From assembly GCA_016946835.1 (NCBI GenBank), contig JACVTC010000021.1, positions 254,501 through 318,500 of the forward strand: 64,000 nt of DNA, in the 5' to 3' direction. Source of the stretch: Neocallimastix lanati (nom. inval.). Its lineage: Eukaryota > Neocallimastigomycota > Neocallimastigomycetes > Neocallimastigales > Neocallimastigaceae. Under the pieces are notes generated by a model. The model did no database searches. It was not told the DNA's origin and saw only the letters and a list, made by a program, of their open reading frames with translations. Shown here in pieces: positions 1 through 11,560 of this stretch. The first letter of the stretch is position 1. Every line of letters begins with the position of its first letter. Made by a program: the position numbers and the translations under genes.

Positions 1-752
1 TCTTTAAATAATTTTAATTAAATTTAATCATAAATTTAAGTAAAATTAAAATAAATTTATTTGAAATCACGTGTATAAAATTATTGAAAATATTTTTAAC
101 ATAATTTCGATTTTTTCCCAATCATACTAATAAATTAAAAATTTCTCTTGTGAAACTAGTATTTGAAAATCATTTCTTTTTATGTAATTTAATTTAAATA
201 ATAAGAGTTAAGGTTTTTCACAAGATAAATTAACAACATGAAACTATGCAATTAGTCATGTTGAAACTTACGGCATTTTATGCTAGATTTATATTAAATA
301 ATTATGACAACTTTTATATTATTTTTAAATAGAAAATATATAATAAATTTACTAATAATATTTAAATAATAAATAAATAATAAATGAACTCAATTAGAAT
401 TGATTATATTTATTTTAGTTATTAATTATAATTCTCTTTATTTAGTAATAGTTAATTATTTATTATTAGTTTAGGTTAGTATTGTTTTTAAATAAATAGC
501 TAGATAATATAATTTAATAGGAATTATATATTATAAATGTAATAAGATAAAAATATAAATAGTTATCAAATTTCATGTATTTTAATCGATGTAATTGTTA
601 TTAACGATTTCTTGTTAATAACACTTTAAAACAAATAAAGATTTTAATATTTAAAAAATTAATAAAACTTGTTCTTTAAAACTATTATTTTGTGTTTTAG
701 TGTTATTATTGAAGTGTTGATTTATAATCTATATTTTTACCAAAACTTTATA
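1..752 (+). repeat. 5' LTR of the Ty3/gypsy element (left edge cut off)
   Basis: Matches 6331-7083 almost base for base, with about four substitutions and one extra T in the 3' copy near position 110. By alignment about 19 bases are missing on the left. The homology ends shortly after the shared string CCAAAACTTTATA near 741-752. The LTR is extremely AT-rich; no promoter element is assigned. Confidence 0.92.
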
Positions 753-964
753 ATAACAATTACCTTTTAAACAAACAAAAATACGTTATAAATCAATAAA
801 AAATATTTAAAACACGTGACTCTTTTGTGGCTTATTTGTGGCTTGAATCAAGATATTTTTACCAGATATTTTTATCAAGGATTTTTAGAAGCTACCCACT
901 TTTGACACTACCGACTTTGGAATACTCACAATTTTAGATTATTGCTACCAGCTTTAGGATATCG

Positions 965-1131
965 CTACCAGTTTAAGGAAATATTCAACTCGATTCAGGC
1001 TATTCTACCAGTTTAAGGAAATATTCTACTCGATTCAGGCTATTCTACCAGTTTAAGGAAATATTCAACTCGATTCAGGCTATTCTACCAGTTTAAGGAA
1101 ATATTCTACTCGATTCAGGCTAATTCTACCA

Positions 1132-1169
<38 letters not shown>
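965..1169 (+). repeat. 40-bp tandem repeat x4 plus A34 tract in the retrotransposon leader
   Basis: Four 40-bp units begin with CTACCAG at 965, 1005, 1045 and 1085, and a partial fifth begins at about 1126. Units 1 and 3 carry ATTCAACT and units 2 and 4 carry ATTCTACT, so the array is really an 80-bp dimer repeated twice. It is followed by an uninterrupted run of 34 A (1136-1169). The motif TACCAG recurs singly on both sides of the array (about 860-960 and 1170-1290). The array lies between the LTR and the gag start, where packaging or priming signals would sit; that role is inference. Confidence 0.9.
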
Positions 1170-1171
<2 letters not shown>

Positions 1172-1504
1172 TTACCAGACTCATACCATACCATTTATCA
1201 TATTGGGACACTTGTGCAAGACTTTTGAATAAAATTACCAGATTACGTGAGAAATCCATAATATTATTTGGAATTAAATTTTAACCAGTAAGATACTATA
1301 TTATAATATTCAGTTTACTCGACGGCACCACTACAATTGGAGAGAGCCAGTTTGACTTTACATACAATATTATAATAGAAATATCTTTTTATTAGAACAT
1401 CTATTTCAAATATCATTATTTAAAATATTCAAAAGTAAATAATAAGTTACAAATTGAACGAAGTTGAAGATTTAATTCAAAAATTCGAAAACCTTGATTT
1501 AGAA

Positions 1505-4500
1505 ATGAACCAAGCAAATAATCAAGGCTTCTTAAGAAACACTCAGAAAACAGTAAATGATCCACCACTGTTTTCTGGTATCAAGAGGGAATTCGACGGG
1601 TTCCTAACCAGAGCCGAAATTGCTATGGAATCCAACTCACATGGAATTAATAATGACATCGCAAAAGTCAAATTCATAATTTCTTATTTAATTGGAGAAC
1701 CTTTAGACTGGGCTTCGTCTTTGAGACGCAACAATGACGAAATTTTGAATTCCTATGAAAATTTCATTAATGAACTTAGAGCTCGTTATGGTGAAGAAGA
1801 AGTTAATACTGTAATTGCTAATGGGAAACTTTGTTCAATCCGTCAACATAAGTTTGGCCACGTTAACGATTACATTAATGAATTCAATAAAGTTGCAAGA
1901 AACTCAGACTTCAACGAGTCTGCAAAAATATACATGTTTATCAAAGGATTACATTATAAAATGAGAGAACATCTTGCCGTGGTCAATCCGAACCCAAACA
2001 ATTTAAGAGCTTTGTTTACTGACGTTATTAGCATTGAGAGTTTAACCAAAAGACACAGTATTAATGAATTTTATTTTCATCAATACAATCACCGAAACAA
2101 CGCTAGTTCCAGTACACAACTCACTAATAATGATCCCATGGAAGTTGACCTCTATCGAATCAAGAGAGGTCAAAGGAATACCAACTATTTCCCATCCAAC
2201 AAGAAATTGTACCAGGAGAATGTTAACTCTAAGGAAGAAGAAAGAAGAAAAGGTCTTTGCTACTATTGTAAGCAACCAGGGCATCTAAAATTTAATTGCC
2301 CGAACAAGAAGAGGCCCGCTACAGTTAAAATGATCAACAAGAAAGAAAGAAATGATAATATTGCATCTACTAGCTTAAGAAGAATCAGAAGAATCAACAG
2401 CCAAGAAGATATTTTGAAAGTCAGAAAAATTGTTGAAGAGCAAAACTCACTCTTGACCAAGAAAAGTAACATTATTGATTTTTATATCAAAACAAACGAT
2501 ACAGAAGAAGTAAAGGCACGAGTTTTGATTGATCCTGGATCAGATCTTAACTTTATTCACCCAGAATTTGCGAAGGCTTTTGGAATCAAAACCCAACAAA
2601 TTGAAGAACCATTCCGTGTTACTGGTCTTGGTTACGGAATATCAACAGTTAAAAAGGAAACGGAGAAGTGCATTTTACGTTTAAAAAATCACTTAGAAAC
2701 CATTCAATTGTATGTACTCAGAATTCCTGATGTTGATATTATTTTAGGTCTACCTTGGATTGAGAAGCATTCGCCTTATAATTACCACGACGCAAAGAAG
2801 ATCTCTTTTGGCTCAGGATTTTGCGCTAGACACTGTAATAACGGTAAAAGAAAAAGAAAGAACAAGATCAAGAACAAGAAAAAGAACAAAGGAAAAGAAT
2901 CTGCTACCGACTTGGAAGAAAATAAAATTATTGAAGACTCAAGAAAAAGAAAATCTTTCTTTGACTCCGATTCCGAATCTGATTCTGAAGAAGAAATTTC
3001 TATTCGTGGCCGCCGAACTCGTATTAGAACTTGTACTGAATTTATTAATAGTGATAGCGATAGTGATATTAATGATACTTTTATGTTAGATAATTTTAGT
3101 GATAGCATTAGTGATAGCGATAATTTTAGTGATAGTGATGATATTATTGTTATGAATTGTGATAGTAAAATTAGTAAAAATAGTTTTAAGATCTTAAAGA
3201 AAATTTGTGAATCAAGTAAATGTAAGAAATTAAATGTAATTGAAAAATGTAATAATGAAAATAATAATTTAAATAAAGATGATGAAAAGGTCGAAGTACC
3301 TGAAATCTATTTGATGTTTAAAGAAGTGTTTAATGAAAATAATTGTAATGTGTTACCTCCGCATCGTAATTATGATTGTGAGATTAAATTAAAAGATAAT
3401 TGTAGTTTATTTTATGGGCCGTTGTATCCTTTAACTGAGACGGAGAGAGAAGAATTAAAGAAATATTTAGAAGAAAATTTAAAAAAGGGTTTTATTAGAA
3501 AATCTTCTTCTCCCGCTGGAGCACCTATTTTATTTGTTAGAAAAAAGGATGGTACATATAGATTAGTTATTGATTATAGAAAATTAAATGAAATGACCAT
3601 CCGTAACTCTTACTCTCTTCCTTTAATTAGTGAATTGTTGGATAGAGTTAAAGGTGCTAAATATTTTACTAAGTTAGATTTAAAATCTGCCTATAACTTA
3701 GTAAGAATTAAAGAAGGTGACGAGTACAAAACTGCCTTTCGCACAAGATATGGGCACTTTGAATATCTCGTTATGCCTTTTGGGCTTAAGAATGCCCCTG
3801 CTACATTCCAACATTTTATAAATGATGTTCTCAGTGATTACTTAGATGATTTTGTAATCTCTTATATTGATGACATTTTAATTTATTCTAATACTTTAGA
3901 AGAACATCATGTACATGTCAAGAAAGTTTTAAGAAAATTGTTAGAGAATCATTTAGTTGTTAAATTAGAAAAGTGTGAATTTGATGTAACTGAAACTACT
4001 TTTCTTGGTTATGTTTTATCAAGAGATGGAATTAAAATGGATAAAGAAAAAGTTAAAGCAATTTTAGATTGGCCTGCTCCAACAAACGTTAAAGAAATTC
4101 AATCGTTTATTGGACTTTGTAATTATTACAGAATTTTTATTAAAGACTTTGAGAAAATTGCAAATCCTCTCCACAAATTAACTAGAAAAAATGTTCCTTT
4201 TAATTGGAGTTCTGAACAACAAAAAGCGTTTGATACTTTAAAAGAATTATTTACTACTGCTCCTATTTTGAAACATCCTGATAGCAACAAACAATTCATT
4301 GTTGAAACTGATGCTAGTAATTTTGCTGTTGGTGCAATTCTTTCTCAGGAATTTGATGGGCATTTGCATCCAATTGCTTTTATTTCTACTAGCTTAACTA
4401 AATCCCAAAGAAATTACCCTATCTATGACAAAGAACTTCTTGCTATTAAAGTTGCATTGGAAGGATGGAGACATTACTTAGAAGGAGCTCGCCATCAGTT

Positions 4501-6274
4501 TATTATTTATACTGATCATAAAAATTTAACCTTTCCTCGAAAACCCGAACTCCTTTCCCAACGTCAAATCCGTTGGTATGAATTCTTATCTAGATTTGAT
4601 TTTAAACTAATTTACAGAGCTGGTAAAAAGTCAGGTAAACCAGATATTTTATCAAGACGTAGTGATCATTTATTTGCTAGTGTTCGTCCTATTTCATGCG
4701 TTATTAATTCATGTAGTTTTAAGAATGATTCTTTAATCTCCTCTATTCATGATTCTCTAGCTAATGATGAATTCTATTGCAAAATAACTGAATTTCTTAA
4801 AAATGATAAATCAAAAGATCCCCCTTTTAGTAAAATCGATAAATTTTCTCTTGACAAAAATGGTTATTTACTTTTTGAAAATTTAATTTATGTTCCCAAT
4901 AAAATTAGAATAAGAGTTTTAGAACTCCTTCATGACTCTATTTCTGCTGGTCATTTTGGAATTAATAAAACTATTGAACTTATTTCTCGTAATTTCTGGT
5001 GGCCTAAATTACAAAAAGATGTTAAAATGTTTATTAAATCTTGTGAAATTTGTTCAAAATCCAAAATCCCAAGACATAAGCCATATGGTTTACTTTCTCC
5101 ACTTTCTACACCAAATAGAGCCTGGTCTGCTATCTCTATGGATTTTATTGTTGAACTTCCGAAATCCAAAGATATGACCACTATAATGGTTGTTGTGGAT
5201 CGCTTAACTAAAATGGCTCATTTTATACCATTTAGATGTCTTCCTACTGCTTCTATTGCTGCTGATTCTTTCATTGCTAATATTTTTAAACTTCATGGTT
5301 TCCCCGATTCTATTATTTCTGATCGTGGTTCTCAATTTACCTCTGATTTTTGGAATCGTCTTTGCTCTCTTTTAAATATTAAGCATTCTTTTTCTACTGC
5401 TAATCACCCGCAGACTGATGGTCAAACGGAGAGGGTGAACTCGATATTGGAACAATATCTTCGTTGTTTCATTAACGAAAAACAAAATAATTGGTTTGAT
5501 TTATTACCTTTTGCAGAATTTTCTTATAACAATACTTTACAACAATCAATAAATCAATCACCATTTTTTGCAAATTATGGATTTAATCCAAAGTTTAATC
5601 CTGAGATTCCTTCAAACGAGAATCCACATAGAGCTGAAAAAAGAATATTGAATATTAACGAAAACATAAAGTTTTTAAAAGAAAATTTAGAACAAGCGAA
5701 AAAGACTTATAAAAAATATGCAGATTTAAAAAGAATGGATTCTCCTGATTTTAAAGTAGGAAATAAAGTTTATCTTTTAAAGGGTAATACAACAAAGAAA
5801 AATAAAAAATTATCTGATCAACTAATAGGACCCTTTGAAATCATTAGAAAAGTTAGTGATTTAGCGTATGAACTTAAACTTCCTAATAATATGCGCTGTC
5901 ACCCTGTATTCCATGTTTCGCTCCTCGAACCTTACCATGAAAATGAATTCCCAAACAGAAGAAATACTCGTAGAAGAAATATTAATCTTACTACGGATAC
6001 AATTAATAGAAGTCCTGAAAGAATAATTAAAATGAAAACTTTTAACAATAAAAATCGTTACTTGATTAAATGGAAAGGATGCGATTCTAATGAAAATACT
6101 TGGATCGATGAAGATCAAATTTTTGATAAACAATTAATACAAGAATACTATAGAAAAGAAAAGAAGAATAAATCTTCGAATATTAACAATGAATTTTGCC
6201 AACTACCTGAAGATTCGAACGAGTACTATGTTAGGCATAAATATCAACCTTTTGTGATCGATCTTCCTTCCTAA
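1505..6274 (+). CDS. Ty3/gypsy Gag-Pol polyprotein with C-terminal chromodomain
   Basis: A 1589-residue polyprotein counted from the first ATG at 1505. The frame is open from 1439, but only TTG and other non-ATG codons precede that ATG. Domains in order: Gag (about 20-200); a CCHC zinc knuckle (CYYC...GH...C, residues 252-265); an aspartic protease with D-P-G-S in place of the usual D-T/S-G (D343); an acidic, Ser/Asp-rich spacer (about 480-560); reverse transcriptase with YIDD (787-790); RNase H (D936 in TDAS); integrase with an HHCC zinc-binding part followed by D1213, D1273 and E1309, the DDE triad with 35 residues between the last two; and a chromodomain (about 1503-1555, with YLIKWKG). 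The chromodomain places it among the chromoviruses. No stop or frameshift is seen, so the protein could be functional. Gag and Pol share one frame, as in several fungal chromoviruses. Confidence 0.95.
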   Translation: MNQANNQGFLRNTQKTVNDPPLFSGIKREFDGFLTRAEIAMESNSHGINNDIAKVKFIISYLIGEPLDWASSLRRNNDEILNSYENFINELRARYGEEEVNTVIANGKLCSIRQHKFGHVNDYINEFNKVARNSDFNESAKIYMFIKGLHYKMREHLAVVNPNPNNLRALFTDVISIESLTKRHSINEFYFHQYNHRNNASSSTQLTNNDPMEVDLYRIKRGQRNTNYFPSNKKLYQENVNSKEEERRKGLCYYCKQPGHLKFNCPNKKRPATVKMINKKERNDNIASTSLRRIRRINSQEDILKVRKIVEEQNSLLTKKSNIIDFYIKTNDTEEVKARVLIDPGSDLNFIHPEFAKAFGIKTQQIEEPFRVTGLGYGISTVKKETEKCILRLKNHLETIQLYVLRIPDVDIILGLPWIEKHSPYNYHDAKKISFGSGFCARHCNNGKRKRKNKIKNKKKNKGKESATDLEENKIIEDSRKRKSFFDSDSESDSEEEISIRGRRTRIRTCTEFINSDSDSDINDTFMLDNFSDSISDSDNFSDSDDIIVMNCDSKISKNSFKILKKICESSKCKKLNVIEKCNNENNNLNKDDEKVEVPEIYLMFKEVFNENNCNVLPPHRNYDCEIKLKDNCSLFYGPLYPLTETEREELKKYLEENLKKGFIRKSSSPAGAPILFVRKKDGTYRLVIDYRKLNEMTIRNSYSLPLISELLDRVKGAKYFTKLDLKSAYNLVRIKEGDEYKTAFRTRYGHFEYLVMPFGLKNAPATFQHFINDVLSDYLDDFVISYIDDILIYSNTLEEHHVHVKKVLRKLLENHLVVKLEKCEFDVTETTFLGYVLSRDGIKMDKEKVKAILDWPAPTNVKEIQSFIGLCNYYRIFIKDFEKIANPLHKLTRKNVPFNWSSEQQKAFDTLKELFTTAPILKHPDSNKQFIVETDASNFAVGAILSQEFDGHLHPIAFISTSLTKSQRNYPIYDKELLAIKVALEGWRHYLEGARHQFIIYTDHKNLTFPRKPELLSQRQIRWYEFLSRFDFKLIYRAGKKSGKPDILSRRSDHLFASVRPISCVINSCSFKNDSLISSIHDSLANDEFYCKITEFLKNDKSKDPPFSKIDKFSLDKNGYLLFENLIYVPNKIRIRVLELLHDSISAGHFGINKTIELISRNFWWPKLQKDVKMFIKSCEICSKSKIPRHKPYGLLSPLSTPNRAWSAISMDFIVELPKSKDMTTIMVVVDRLTKMAHFIPFRCLPTASIAADSFIANIFKLHGFPDSIISDRGSQFTSDFWNRLCSLLNIKHSFSTANHPQTDGQTERVNSILEQYLRCFINEKQNNWFDLLPFAEFSYNNTLQQSINQSPFFANYGFNPKFNPEIPSNENPHRAEKRILNINENIKFLKENLEQAKKTYKKYADLKRMDSPDFKVGNKVYLLKGNTTKKNKKLSDQLIGPFEIIRKVSDLAYELKLPNNMRCHPVFHVSLLEPYHENEFPNRRNTRRRNINLTTDTINRSPERIIKMKTFNNKNRYLIKWKGCDSNENTWIDEDQIFDKQLIQEYYRKEKKNKSSNINNEFCQLPEDSNEYYVRHKYQPFVIDLPS

Positions 6275-6311
6275 AGTTAATCTCGCAGGAGCTCGACTTA
6301 AAGGGCGAGAT

Positions 6312-7083
6312 TGTAAAGATATTATTAATATCTTTAAATAATTTTAATTAAATTTAATCATAAATTTAAGTAAAATTAAAATAAATTTATTTGAAATCAC
6401 GTGTATAAAATTATTGAAAATATTTTTAACATAATTTCGATTTTTTTCCCAATCATACTAATAAATTAAAAATTTCTCTTGTGAAACTAGTATTTGAAAA
6501 TCATTTCTTTTTATGTAATTTAATTTAAATAATAAGAGTTAAGGTTTTTCACAAGATAAATTAACAACATGAAACTATGCAATTAGTCATGTTGAAACTT
6601 ACGGCATTTTATGCTAAATTTATATTAAATAATTATGACAACTTTTATATTATTTTTAAATAGAAAACATATAATAAATTTACTAATAATATTTAAATAA
6701 TAAATAAATAATAAATGAACTCAATTAGAATTGATTATATTTATTTTAGTTATTAATTATAATTCTCTTTATTTAGTAATAGTTAATTATTTATTATTAG
6801 TTTAGGTTAGTATTGTTTTTAAATAAATAGCTAGATAATATAATTCAATAGGAATTATATATTATAAATGTAATAAGATAAAAATATAAATAGTTATCAA
6901 ATTTCATGTATTTTAATCGATGTAATTGTTATTAACGATTTCTTGTTAATAACACTTTAAAACAAATAAAGATTTTAATATTTAAAAAATTAATAAAACT
7001 TGTTCTTTAAAACTATTATTTTGTGTTTTAGTGTTATTATTGAAGTGTTGATTTATAATCTATTTTTTTACCAAAACTTTATA
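6312..7083 (+). repeat. 3' LTR of the Ty3/gypsy element
   Basis: Starts at TGTAAAGATATT, directly after a purine-rich stretch (AAAGGGCGAGA) that fits a polypurine tract, and ends where similarity to the 5' LTR is lost at about 7083. It is about 772 bp long. The exact 3' edge is uncertain by a few bases because no terminal CA is obvious. Confidence 0.9.
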
Positions 7084-8515
7084 TTAATAAAATAAAATCT
7101 TATATTATGGGAAATCCTAAGCAAACCATTAGTATATACAGAGCATAGACCCTTAATCGGATTACTTAAAAATAAGGAACCACAAAATTCTCGTCATACT
7201 AGATGGTGTTTGACTGTCAGTATGTTAGGAATTGATTTACGATATGAAACTGGAAAGAATAATGTTGTCGCAGATGCTTTATCAAGAATGAAAAATGAAA
7301 AAGAAAAAGTTGTCTTAACAACACAAATTATCAAAGAACAAGATGAAAATCTACTTTCAAGAAGCATTAAGGAATTTATTGAAGAAAAATTTAAGACAAT
7401 TGATGGAGTGTACTACTTTGTTGATGGCAATAGTTATAGAGAATTAGTTACAGATACAAAAGAAAAACTTTAATTAATTTTTCAAGCCCTCAGTATAGGA
7501 CACGAAGGCTATTACAAGACATACCAACGTTTGAAAAAGAGCTACTAATGGAACAATATGGTTAATGACATTAAGCGAATTATAGGTAGATGTGAAAAAC
7601 GTCATTTATATGAATCTCAACCATGCCCTGAACCAACGGAAGATAAAACCAACTGAAGTGGAAGGACCATCTACTCACTTAGGATTGGATATTATAGGAC
7701 CTCTAAGTAAAACCAGAAATAATAATCAATATATAATCGATGTGGTTGATTATTTTACTAAATTGGGTTGAGGCAGAGCCCACCGAAAATATTACTTCTC
7801 AGGATGTGATAAAAATATTTAATTAATGTATTTGCTCGACAAGATGTACCTCAAATTATCACTACTGATAATGGAACACAATTTACATCAGATATGACTA
7901 AAATTTTCCTTGATCTCTATGACGTTTATGTTAAATTTATCACTCCATATCATCCTGAAAGCAATAATGGTTTAGTTGAGAATCGTAATAAAGAAATTGG
8001 AAAATTATTAGGATTACTAGGACAAAAGCACAAAGAATGGGATGAAATTTTACCATCGGCACTCTGGGCTTTAAGAACGACTAAAAACTCAATCAACAAC
8101 CATTCAAGCTTTGAATTAGTTTAAGGAAGGGAGGACCAACAACCTTTTGACATTGCTGACAGACTAACTAAGGGTATAAGTAAGTTTTCTGACGAAATTC
8201 TACTGGAAAAATTTGGTATCACACTACCAATGGGTAAATGGAGGCCGCCTCTAATATCAAAAATACTTCAAAGTATTGGGCTACTAGGGGAGAGGGAAAG
8301 GCCAGTATGAATCAAGCTAAAAGAATAAAACCAGGTGATTTAGTACTAGTAAGAAACTTTAATCGAACTAAATTAGAGCCTTATTTTGTTGGACCTATGA
8401 AAGTGGTGAAGAAACAATTCACACTAACATAAAATGAATCGTAATGTTCATTTGAAAAATATTGTCAAGTTTAACTCAGGTTTGAGTCTCAGCTGTGGGC
8501 ATCTTAATACAGAAT
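7084..8515 (+). pseudogene. Degenerate Ty3/gypsy pol (RNase H end to integrase C-terminus)
   Basis: Fragments in several frames spell a second Ty3-type polymerase that is not a copy of its neighbour. The end of RNase H is seen as TEHRPLIGLLK and NVVADALSR (about 7130-7290). A broken HHCC region follows (about 7490-7620: GYYKTYQRLKK, CEKR). The integrase core is seen as TDNGTQFTSD near 7863-7893 and YHPESNNGLVENR near 7948-7985. A C-terminal part has PGDLVLVRNFNRTKLEP and VGPMKVV (8332-8403), then HLKNIVKF. Stops and frameshifts at about 7471, 7545, 7770, 8124 and 8431 separate the pieces. Its 5' part is missing because the younger element inserted here. It cannot encode a working protein. Confidence 0.85.
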
Positions 8516-9269
8516 GAACAAATAATACTAATTGTGCTAGAATAATATAAACTATTCTAACCTTATAGATTATTCTATTCTATATAATTGGAACTTTCCA
8601 ATATTCTTTAAATCTTACTAAATAGAACTATTAAGTTAATAAATCACCAATCAACTTATAATTCCCTATTGAATCATCCATCCGATTCCGTTATATTGTA
8701 TTAAAATCTCTAGCTAAGAGCATTGTCCTTGCCCACCTAATATATTAATATTATATTTCTTATGTAATATTTTATATTGAAAATAATCAAATTTATTTAA
8801 TTATAAATTTAAATTTATTTTTAATTACTAAATTTAATTAAGCAACAATTAAAATATTCTGTATAATCTCTTTATTTTTTATTTTATATATATTAATACT
8901 AAACTATTATTAAATAATTCATAATTCAATAATATATAACTAGTAATTATAACAATAATATTATTAACTAAAATAATAATTCAATTTCAATTTAAATGTT
9001 TTATTTATTAAAATAATTAGACATTAGTTTATTAAGAAATAGTCAGGCTTTACAAATTTTAATTTGATAAAAAAATATAAATTCATGTAATTTTTAGTGA
9101 AATAAAATATAAGGAATAACTTAACTTTTTATTAAATAAAATAATTATATTATTATTATTATTTTTCTTTTATAATTTTAAATAAATAAATATTGATTTA
9201 AAAACAAAAAATATTTTGTTGTAATTTTTATTTTATCTTTGTGTTAATTATTATTATATTTCCTAAATT

Positions 9270-9780
9270 GATAGGAACCATACCAAATTGATACGACCCA
9301 CAGTAGAAATATGTATTATTGCACTATGATATAACAATAATAATTATTTACTATAAATATATCTAAATATATTTTATATAATTTAATACGACTTGATTGG
9401 AAATAATTACTTATAAAAATATAATATGTATCTTTCCTAATTAGAAATTACCTCTGATTGGATAATAAAATAGGATTTGAGAGAGAATTAATTAAAAATA
9501 AGGAATTTTATTTAGTTTTAGTTAATAAAAGAATATTAATAGTGTTGTAGGAACTAATTATAAATAATAGAGAGAGATTATTTATAATAGGGTTATAAAT
9601 ACATGTAATTAATAATTGTAATAAAATAAATTAAATTAAAATTAATAAAGACAAAATAAAATAAATTTACTTTAAAGAAATAAATAATTTATTTATCTAA
9701 AATATTATTTAGTATAAAACTTCCTGTCTTCAAAGCCCTTAACTGGTACTATTAACATCGATCATACCAGAATTGATAAA
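9270..9780 (+). mobile_element. Possible solo LTR or LTR-leader remnant
   Basis: This 0.5 kb block is bounded by two less AT-rich patches, GATAGGAACCATACC near 9272 and CTTCCTGTCTTCAAAGCCC near 9720. A possible TATA-type stretch (GGTTATAAATACATG, about 9592) lies ahead of the second patch, the order expected for U3-R-U5. ACTGGTACTATTAACA and CATACCAG follow; TACCAG is also the hallmark of the leader of the intact Ty3 element at the window start. No second LTR was found and the ends are not defined, so this is a weak call. Confidence 0.3.
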
Positions 9781-11394
9781 TAACAAAATTATAAAATTAA
9801 AATTAAAATAAATAATAAATAATAAATTCTTATTTAACTTAACCCAAAAACTAATTCATTCTAAAAGCGAAATCCATTTTGAAAAATTTAATTAAATAAA
9901 AATATATTAAAATAAAAATACTAGCAATCTAATTAATCATTAACTATTTTAATTAAAAACTAAAATAAATTAATAATTAATATTCCTTATATTTTATAAA
10001 CAAATAAAATAATAATCTTTTAAGTAATAAACAATTTGTAAACAAATTATTATAAACAAACAAATTTTAAAATCTTATAGCTAAATAGTTTTAAAATACT
10101 TTTAATTTTTATAAAAATTAATATTTATTTATTTTATAACTTCAATTTTAATTATTTTTTTTATAACTTTTATAAACAAATTATAATTAAAACTTATTTA
10201 TTTTAATACTTTATTTGTAAATATTTATAACAATTATTTATTTTATTTATTTTATTGTTTATAAATTTAAATAGTTTAAAATTATTGAAAAATATAAAAA
10301 ATGTAAATATTTTTCATAAATTATACTTTATTATTAATAATTTCAATAAATTATATTATATATTTTATTAGTTTATTAGTTATTAATAATCAAATTATGG
10401 TTATTAAAAAGTTCAATAAATTATTATTAATATTTTAATTTATTAGTTTCTTTTAATTATCAATATTTTTAAGATTTAAATAAATTATTATAAATAATAA
10501 ATATTTTATTTTATTATTTTATCAGTTTTAATAATCATTTTTCTGTTATTAATTTAAATAAAATTAATAATTAAACACAAATTGTTTTATTAAAAAGATT
10601 GTTTTTATTTTAATATTAATCTTTATTTATTTAATAATAAAGCATATTTATTTTAAATTCTTTAAAATTTTCTTATTATGTTTTAGTATTTATACATTTA
10701 TTCACTTCTACAAAATTTAATTTTTGTTGATTAAGAATATTAGGTATAAATCAATTGTGATACGGGGTCTCACTAAATACCTTGTATTTCCTATTAAATA
10801 TTCTTATTAATATTATAATAAAAATTATTATTAAATCTTATTATTAAAATCTTTTATTAATATCAAATATAATAAAAATTATTATTAAATATTCTTATTA
10901 AAATCTTTTATTAATATCAAATATAATAAAAATTATTACTAAATATTTTTATTAAAAATTAAATATAATTTAAATTATTATTAAATCTAATTTTTTTTTA
11001 TATTAAATATAATAAAAACTATTTCAATAAATATTTGATATAAAATACAGAATTATAAGTTTCTGTATAATATTTTCTAAACCTTTGAAATAAACTATAA
11101 ATAAAACAAAAAATCAAAACTAAATTAAATCTTTATTAAAATAAAAATGAACCAAAATACAGAAATTCTTCAATAACAAAGATGAACAAAAATACAGAAA
11201 ACATTAATTCTGTATAATTTTCTTTCTAAAGACAATATCAAGAAAAAGCTACCACCGGGAATGCCCTTCGTGATACAACCTCCAAATTTAATTTTATTAA
11301 TTTAATTTAATAAACGTTATTTTTTTTTTTACAATATATATAATATTAAAAATAATTTAAAATAATAGTCAAAAGTTAAAAATAAAATAGTTAG

Positions 11395-11560
11395 AATAGT
11401 TTTTTTTTTAAAGAATATAATAAAGGATAAATAAAATATATTAAAGAAATAGTTTTTTTTTTAAAGAATATAATAAAGATAAATAAAATGTATTAAAAAA
11501 ATAGTTTTTTTTTTTAAAGAATATAATAAAGATAAATAAAATGTATTAAAATAAAAGTAT
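11395..11560. repeat. Tandem repeat, about 50 bp x3
   Basis: Three consecutive units read ATAGT, a T-run, AAAGAATATAATAAAG, then GATAAATAAAAT(A/G)TATTAAA. They differ mainly in the length of the T-run and one extra G in the first unit. Non-coding. Confidence 0.85.

Larger units (their letters stand above)
1..7083 (+). mobile_element. Ty3/gypsy chromovirus, nearly complete, young
   Basis: An LTR retrotransposon made of a 5' LTR (1-752, its first bases outside the window), a leader with tandem repeats, one uninterrupted gag-pol frame ending in a chromodomain, a purine-rich tract at about 6299-6310 and a 3' LTR (6312-7083). By eye the two LTRs differ by only about four substitutions and one single-base indel, which implies recent insertion. 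Past the 3' LTR the sequence continues as a degenerate RNase H/integrase of a different Ty3 element, so this copy is nested in an older one. The left flank is outside the window, so a target-site duplication cannot be checked. No tRNA-type primer site (TGG...) is evident just after the 5' LTR; the priming mechanism is unresolved. Confidence 0.93.

Noticed and set aside
1454-1504. TTG as start of the Ty3 polyprotein
   Set aside because: A fungal gene would normally use ATG; the first in-frame ATG is at 1505 and nothing essential lies before it.
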